NCBI GenBank assembly: GCA_022564935.1
Contig: JADFKM010000070.1
Span: forward strand, 1-8,602
DNA: 8,602 nt
Direction: 5' to 3'
DNA from: Candidatus Dadabacteria bacterium
GTDB lineage: Bacteria; Desulfobacterota_D; UBA1144; Nemesobacterales; JADFKM01
The translations under genes and the position numbers were made by a program. The stretch's first letter is position 1; each line of letters opens with the position of its first letter. This document shows positions 6,249-8,602 of this stretch, piece by piece. The notes beneath the pieces are model-generated. The model was not told the origin of the DNA. It was given only the letters and a program-made list of their open reading frames with translations, and made no database searches.

Positions 6249-6285
6249 AACGGCATACCTCCTAGGCTCTTATTTGTGATGTTTG

Positions 6286-6297
6286 GCTTATATAAGC
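6286..6297. promoter_or_regulatory. 12-bp palindrome at the nitroreductase transcription start (putative operator)
   Basis: GCTTATATAAGC is a perfect palindrome just downstream of the predicted -10 box (6300-6305) of the minus-strand promoter, where a bound repressor would block transcription. Inferred from position and symmetry. Confidence 0.4.
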
Positions 6298-6299
6298 AC

Positions 6300-6326
6300 G
6301 TTATATTAATCTAAATTTTATGTCAA
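6300..6326 (-). promoter_or_regulatory. Putative promoter of the nitroreductase operon
   Basis: On the minus strand TTGACA (6321-6326) and TATAAC (6300-6305) are 15 bp apart, shorter than the ideal 17. The ATG is about 52 bp downstream of the -10. A second palindrome, ATCTGCAGAT (6332-6341), lies 5 bp upstream of the -35 box. Confidence 0.5.
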
Positions 6327-6581
6327 GTAATATCTGCAGATTGACCGCCTTTATAGAATACCGCAGCGCTGGGTACAGGTGCAGCTCAATATCTCACTAA
6401 GACACAAAAGTCTTTGCGCCTCTCTCTGCAAATTTTTATTCCACAACGAAGGCCCGATGCGACCCCGTTTTGCATCCTGTTTGTATTTTTTAATGTTAAT
6501 TTTACAAAAAAATACATGACTCTACTACGGCTGGACAGCTACTTCTTTTTTGCTCCGCTTAAGCTTACACCCCAGTCCTTG
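6327..6581. other. Intergenic region between recombinase and nitroreductase genes
   Basis: No gene is seen. It holds the ATCTGCAGAT palindrome (6332-6341), and a 10-bp perfect A+T-rich inverted repeat TGTATTTTTT (6482-6491) / AAAAAATACA (6507-6516) with a 15-base loop. The latter lies about 65 bp after the recombinase stop and could form an RNA hairpin in either direction. It is not a standard G+C-rich terminator. Confidence 0.45.
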
Positions 6582-7550
6582 TCAATAGTTGGCAAAAAAC
6601 GAAGCGGAGCGCTCCGGGTCGAACCTTCGCTTATCGTAAAGCTTCGTTGTAGAGGGGTAAGCGTGCCCCACGGCCTGCTGCACGTCCTCGAGGCTGGCTC
6701 CGTTCTCAAGGGCCCGCGTTACAAATGTTGCTCTCATTGAATGGGCGGAAAAACCACGCACTAGACCAACCATGGCAGCGTATTTTTTTAGTATGCGGTC
6801 TATCGTGTCTGGATGGAGGAACCTTCGCATCTCGGTGTTCTTCCAACTCCTCCCGCATGGACGAAAAAGCGCCCCGTCCAGATCCTCTCCATGCCCCGAT
6901 GCCGCGAGGTAATCGTCGATACGGCGTGCGGTCTGTGGGTGTACCGACACGGACAGCTCACGGCCTCCCTTGCGCATAAAGCGCAGGGACCAATACCCCC
7001 GGTTCCTGTGAAAGTCCCGAACGGCAAGAGACGCTATCTCGGAGCGCCTCGCACCAACCTGAAAACCAACCGATAATACAGCACGGTCTCTAAGTCCCTT
7101 AACCGTATCCAAAGGAGGAGCGTCCAGAATGCTTCGCGCCTCCTCGGTAGAAAAACACGCCGTCATTCCCTCTCTCGAGCTGTCCGGAGGCCTCTCTACC
7201 TCGCGAACCGGGTTGTCTTTTATGAGTCCGTATTTAACAAGGTGGGAAAATAGGCTTGAGAGCGCCGAGAGCTTCCTTCTAACGGTGCTTGACTTAAGCC
7301 TTTGCTCCTCCATGTATCGTTTCCACATAACCACGGCCCTGTGATCCACCTTTTTAAAGTCTTTCCCCGAGCGCACACCGAATAAATCCATAAAACCCAT
7401 CACGTCGCTCCTGTAGGCCCTCCTGGTCTGTCTGCTATGCCTTCCGGCGAGCCACACGTCCTCCTCCGGTACGACCGCCAGCAGGTCGAGGAGTTGTATT
7501 TCCTGTCCGTCATATTCTTCTTTTGACAGAAATTTCTTCTTTGGTTTCAA
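6582..7550 (-). CDS. Tyrosine site-specific recombinase/integrase (322 aa)
   Basis: The protein has the two-domain layout of phage-integrase/Xer-type tyrosine recombinases: an N-terminal core-binding SAM-like domain (about 25-120, SRQTRRAYRSDVMGFMDLFG and VRRKLSALSSLFSHL) and a C-terminal catalytic domain. All expected catalytic residues are visible: Arg168 (GARRSEI), Lys194 (MRKGG), His270 and Arg273 (HSMR), His296 (VGHA) and the nucleophile Tyr305 (TKLYDKR). The length is typical. The end, RRFDPERSASFFANY, resembles stand-alone integrases of mobile elements rather than XerC/XerD. The start is TTG at 7550, with AGGGGGAG just upstream; the next in-frame Met is residue 51, too late. It appears functional and would cut and rejoin DNA at specific sites. 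It lies beside a ParA remnant and inside a unit bounded by direct repeats, which fits an integrative element, though its sites are not proven. Confidence 0.92.
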   Translation of the reverse strand: MKPKKKFLSKEEYDGQEIQLLDLLAVVPEEDVWLAGRHSRQTRRAYRSDVMGFMDLFGVRSGKDFKKVDHRAVVMWKRYMEEQRLKSSTVRRKLSALSSLFSHLVKYGLIKDNPVREVERPPDSSREGMTACFSTEEARSILDAPPLDTVKGLRDRAVLSVGFQVGARRSEIASLAVRDFHRNRGYWSLRFMRKGGRELSVSVHPQTARRIDDYLAASGHGEDLDGALFRPCGRSWKNTEMRRFLHPDTIDRILKKYAAMVGLVRGFSAHSMRATFVTRALENGASLEDVQQAVGHAYPSTTKLYDKRRFDPERSASFFANY

Positions 7551-7775
7551 CCCTCTCCCCCTAAATATCCGTTAAAACATCTTCGACAGAAGAAGGACCG
7601 CGATTCCCAGATCGTAAAAATCGCTTTTGCGCAGTGTGCCAAACCACACGTGATAATACACCTTAAATATTACATGGTATGAGAATCAGTGGTAAAGTCA
7701 ATATGTGTTTAAGGGGTAAGCGCTTTTACCGTGTCTGGTTTTTAATACGGTTGATGTATCATTTTCTGCAACAGC
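7551..7775. other. Leader and promoter region of the recombinase gene
   Basis: Between the ParA remnant and the recombinase, both on the minus strand. It contains several small hairpins: GTGTG/CACAC (7634-7649), GCGATT/AATCGC in the leader, and CTGCAA/TTGCAG (7766-7786) overlapping the end of the ParA remnant. No gene is seen. Confidence 0.4.
7674..7701 (-). promoter_or_regulatory. Putative promoter of the recombinase gene
   Basis: On the minus strand TTGACT (7696-7701) and TACCAT (7674-7679) have a 16-bp spacer. This implies a leader of roughly 115 bases before the TTG start, with room for the hairpin at 7634-7649. The -10 matches consensus at 4 of 6 bases only. Confidence 0.35.
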
Positions 7776-8416
7776 TTAGGTTGCAGTGCTTGATGTGCTT
7801 GGTGCCGCACCTACGGTTATACCCTCTGATGCAGTTCCCGATTTACTTTTTATACCTTTTGTTGTGCTGTCAATATCTATCCCTTCCTCTTTCCTTCTGT
7901 GTGTTATCTCTTTAGGTTGATAAATTATGTACAGAGCGCCGGAAGGGTTGTTATTTGCGAGTTTTAAAACTTCGTATATGTCGTCGGATGCCATGAGGCC
8001 GACAACGGGGGAGAGTGTTGATGAAGGCGTAGTCATGGCTTGTTTTGAGGCATTCCGTTTGTGCTGAAGCCTGCGGTGGCGGTTGAGCGCAGAGTCTAGC
8101 TGCAGCTAGACGTTTGCTGCGGATATGTCGGACGGTATGAGGTCTATGCCCCGATATGTAGAAATGATGTAGTCGTTTGTGTTGGATTTTTTGCTTTTTA
8201 GACAGGTGGTCGAAAGTTTTTTCTCGGGCCGAATCTACAAGGCAGGTGGTGGCGTTTGCCAGCGTGTCGCAGTCTATGAGGAGCATCTCTTTTTTGTGCC
8301 GCTGAGCCGGAAGAACGGGCGATTAACTGCAAGGGATAGGTCGGAAAGCTTGGGGTACTCTCAGCCGAGCCTTTTAGAGTCATTAAAAGCCTTTCATCTA
8401 TATCACCGCCTCTCAT
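7776..8416 (-). pseudogene. Decayed ParA/Soj-type partition ATPase
   Basis: No single frame is long, but ParA landmarks occur in order across three minus-strand frames. From ATG 8416, LLMTLKGSAEST (about 8354-8389) is a degenerate Walker A P-loop (KGGVGKST in the family). DLSLAVN (8322-8342) fits the following helix. PAQRHKKEMLLIDCDTLAN then ATTCLVDSAREKTFDHL (8203-8310) matches the segment LLIDxDPQANATT. NTNDYIISTYRGIDLIPSDI then SAANV (8109-8183) matches the ParA YENLDLIPS region. HDYAFINTLP (8008-8037) matches the Walker B-like YDYVxIDTPP. LMASDDIYEVLKLANNN and onward (from 7997) matches the VAADEVIIPV strand. At least five frame changes and one in-frame TAG (8106-8108) interrupt it. The last frame runs on into a Ser/Thr/Gly-rich tail to 7776. 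ParA proteins position plasmids or chromosomes; next to a tyrosine recombinase this suggests a decayed plasmid or integrative element. No parB is seen. Confidence 0.7.
8094..8111. repeat. 18-bp perfect palindrome
   Basis: GTCTAGCTGCAGCTAGAC reads identically on both strands with no loop. It lies inside the ParA remnant and includes its in-frame TAG. Reading that codon as GAG (Glu) would fit the expected protein and break the symmetry, so a point mutation may have completed the palindrome. Confidence 0.8.
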
Positions 8417-8475
8417 GTAGGTTCTTTGGGGGTACAGGACAGCGAGTGAAGTAGCTGGGACATAGCCCCATAAAC

Positions 8476-8602
8476 CCATTCGCAAACGGATGCACGTAGG
8501 CCGAAAACAAACGGCAGATGCGGCGGAGAGAGGCAGTTTTAGCGGCGTTGGGCGCAGTCCTTTATCTGCCAGCGCAAAAGGCTGCCGTCAGCCTCCTCAG
8601 CG
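8476..8602. repeat. 127-bp perfect direct repeat, copy 2 (runs to the window end)
   Basis: Identical to 3733-3859, offset 4,743 bp, with no mismatch up to the last base. It includes a second copy of the minus-strand terminator (8576-8594) and the stop and last codon of the small membrane protein (8597-8602). The real repeat may be longer than the window shows. Confidence 0.95.

Larger units (their letters stand above)
3733..8475. mobile_element. Candidate 4,743-bp integrated, tandem or circular element bounded by direct repeats
   Basis: The interval between the starts of the two repeat copies contains an intact tyrosine recombinase, a ParA remnant, a nitroreductase with a ribbon-helix-helix-like partner, two small unknown genes and a possible small RNA, in contrast to the Moco operon to the left. 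Direct repeats plus a recombinase suggest an element with attachment sites, or a circle read slightly more than once. The repeat length equals a common assembler k-mer, so a graph loop or a dispersed repeat explains the data equally well. No plasmid replication gene is visible. Confidence 0.3.

Noticed and set aside
7715-7730. GGTAA/TTACC hairpin as a terminator
   Set aside because: No gene on the plus strand ends before it, and on the minus strand no T run follows.
7679-7915. Plus-strand 78-codon Leu/Cys-rich frame resembling a membrane protein
   Set aside because: It is antisense to the ParA remnant tail and recombinase leader, with no ribosome binding site; its hydrophobicity is an artefact of the reverse strand.
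8198-8485. Each of the two minus-strand short frames (8198-8485 and 7951-8286) as independent genes
   Set aside because: They are pieces of one frameshifted ParA gene; outside the ParA-like parts their translations look random.
1-8602. tRNA, rRNA or CRISPR loci
   Set aside because: No T-arm/anticodon patterns, rRNA segments or regularly spaced repeats were found on either strand.

Overview
The window is bacterial DNA of intermediate G+C. It looks like one whole contig from a draft or metagenome assembly: the left edge cuts a gene, and the right edge stops inside a perfect 127-bp direct repeat of an internal stretch. No rRNA, tRNA or marker protein is present, so I do not name a taxon.

Left part (1-3407, + strand) is a molybdenum cofactor (Moco) operon. 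It holds the end of a MOT1-type molybdate/sulfate transporter, mobA (guanylyltransferase), moaE (molybdopterin synthase large subunit), a fused moaC-moaB gene and moeA (molybdenum insertase). Gaps are at most 44 bp and moaE overlaps moaCB by 20 bp. Together these cover molybdate uptake, the cPMP step (MoaC), dithiolene formation (MoaE), adenylylation and Mo insertion (MoaB domain, MoeA) and the dinucleotide form (MobA). moaA and moaD are not in the window. Two genes look damaged: the transporter fragment joins its first-repeat motif directly to a C-terminal-type helix, and moaCB carries two opposite 1-base frameshifts in its MoaB domain.

The middle (3408-3732) is A+T-rich with no convincing gene. 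From 3733 on, content and mostly strand change. Minus-strand genes are a 99-aa single-pass membrane protein with a low-complexity tail and its own terminator, a 65-aa ribbon-helix-helix-like protein, a nitroreductase-family protein with a long C-terminal extension, and a 322-aa tyrosine recombinase. One small plus-strand gene (92 aa, CxxC motif) has a near-consensus sigma70-type promoter. A strongly folding segment around 4355-4484 followed by an orphan minus-strand terminator may be an undescribed small RNA.

Far right (7776-8416, minus) is a decayed ParA-type partition ATPase. Its hallmark segments (degenerate P-loop, LLIDCD, the DLIPS segment, a YDYxxIDTPP-like segment) lie in order but are scattered over three frames with one in-frame TAG.

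The last 127 bases repeat 3733-3859 exactly, so the 4,743-bp unit 3733-8475 (recombinase, ParA remnant, cargo) is bounded by direct repeats. It could be a small integrated or circular element, a tandem unit, or an assembly-graph loop (127 is a common assembler k-mer size). This is the main point to test.
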